A stretch of DNA of 64,000 bases from Streptococcus mitis (GTDB taxonomy: Bacteria > Bacillota > Bacilli > Lactobacillales > Streptococcaceae), in NCBI RefSeq assembly GCF_901542415.1, contig NZ_CABEHV010000004.1, positions 248,001 through 312,000 on the forward strand, read 5' to 3'. Under the pieces are notes generated by a model that ran no database searches, was not told where the DNA came from, and worked only from the letters and a program-made list of their open reading frames with translations. This document shows, one piece after another, positions 63,575 through 64,000 of this stretch. Both the position numbers and the translations under genes were made by a program. Each line of letters starts with the position of its first letter. Position 1 is the first letter of the stretch.

Positions 63575-64000
63575 CTATGATCTTTTGAATTTATTTTTTA
63601 AGGCTAGGACATGGTTTAAAAATTCATAGAAAATGCTATCTTTGGTGAAGACAAGTAGACCAATATAAGAGATGGCTGATAGCAAGACAATCAAACCAGT
63701 ATTAATCAAAAATGGCAAATTAATGATCATATCCACAGGATACAAGAAATTAATTAGGAAATAAATTCCTACAAAGGAAAGTGAAAAGAGCGAGTATCGA
63801 ACAGTATAGCTAAAGATATGTCCCAAGTGAATAAGCTGTTTTCTATGGATGAAAATGATATAGAAAACAAGTAGAGAGACCTCTGATAGCATAGTTGTCA
63901 GTAAGTAGTATTCAGGAGCCACTATGTGGTTGAAAAAGAGGAGACTATTTAAGCCCAAATTGAGTAATCCTGCAAAGACTGTATAGACTGTGATTCGTTT
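63575..64000 (-). CDS. tacF: TacF, teichoic acid repeat-unit flippase, C-terminal part
   Basis: This open frame runs off the right edge; 141 codons are visible. It encodes four or five hydrophobic helices with short basic loops and a basic C-terminus (VLALKNKFKRS), as in MOP-superfamily polysaccharide flippases. Its place directly before licD1-licD2 matches tacF of the pneumococcal lic locus, where it exports choline-decorated teichoic-acid chains and sets the choline dependence of growth. Identification relies on this context. Confidence 0.85.
   Translation of the reverse strand, partial: KRITVYTVFAGLLNLGLNSLLFFNHIVAPEYYLLTTMLSEVSLLVFYIIFIHRKQLIHLGHIFSYTVRYSLFSLSFVGIYFLINFLYPVDMIINLPFLINTGLIVLLSAISYIGLLVFTKDSIFYEFLNHVLALKNKFKRS

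Overview
The window is chromosomal DNA of a low-GC mitis-group Streptococcus (S. mitis, S. oralis, S. pneumoniae or S. pseudopneumoniae). The evidence is the set of pneumococcal-type genes: macP, rocS, pde2, tandem fluC genes, an Ami/Ali-type peptide-binding lipoprotein, the tacF-licD1-licD2 phosphocholine locus, ISL3-family (IS1167-like) and IS30-family insertion sequences, and YSIRK/LPXTG surface proteins. The window ends inside a lactonase gene on the left and inside tacF on the right. From memory of pneumococcal gene order, several syntenic blocks lie side by side here that are apart in S. pneumoniae. This points to S. mitis or a close relative, but I cannot prove it from the sequence alone.

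Layout. 1-7.7 kb: a partial lactonase, an oligopeptide-binding lipoprotein flanked by a 19-bp direct repeat, an AI-2E-family membrane protein overlapping a TPR gene, and a three-gene polar amino acid ABC transporter (permease, ATPase, lipoprotein). 7.7-27.6 kb: an accessory surface-protein island with an IS30-family element nested in hairpins, a 2581-residue LPXTG protein, an ISL3-family IS in that gene's terminator, and a 2714-residue LPXTG paralogue. The two proteins share N-terminal, repeat and C-terminal parts and related promoters but have unrelated head regions. 27.7-32.2 kb (mostly minus): lysS, a phosphatase, ybaK, a DUF368 protein and a membrane-anchored GH25 lysozyme. 32.3-38.3 kb (plus): glmU, a NUDIX hydrolase, macP, mtnN, rocS, a DnaQ-like exonuclease and a membrane GDPD, a cluster rich in cell-wall and cell-division functions. 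38.4-49.5 kb: ybaB, rpmE2, pde2, flavodoxin, chorismate mutase, fluC pair, rplS, tRNA-Arg, an AT-rich SAP-domain gene, a Cof hydrolase, an HD protein, DUF1934, ylxM-ffh and a uracil permease. 49.7-55.6 kb: rsmG, lemA-htpX, an ABC-F ATPase behind an attenuator-like leader, a bacteriocin-immunity pseudogene, yceD and nth. 55.7-61.9 kb: the pyrimidine cluster pyrR-pyrB-carA-carB. 61.9-64 kb: licD2 (interrupted by a stop), licD1 and the end of tacF.

The most notable observations are: (1) the paired giant Rib-repeat adhesins, with a G9 tract in one leader, a 48-bp (TA)12 cruciform upstream of the other, and 630-bp higher-order repeats; (2) a candidate ribosome-sensing attenuator (three-codon uORF plus terminator) ahead of the ABC-F gene; (3) four PyrR-type hairpins with CNGTGA hexaloops ahead of uraA, pyrR, carA and carB, the carA one lying against the Shine-Dalgarno site; (4) an in-frame stop in licD2 and another in an immunity gene; (5) a probably leaderless ylxM-ffh transcript.
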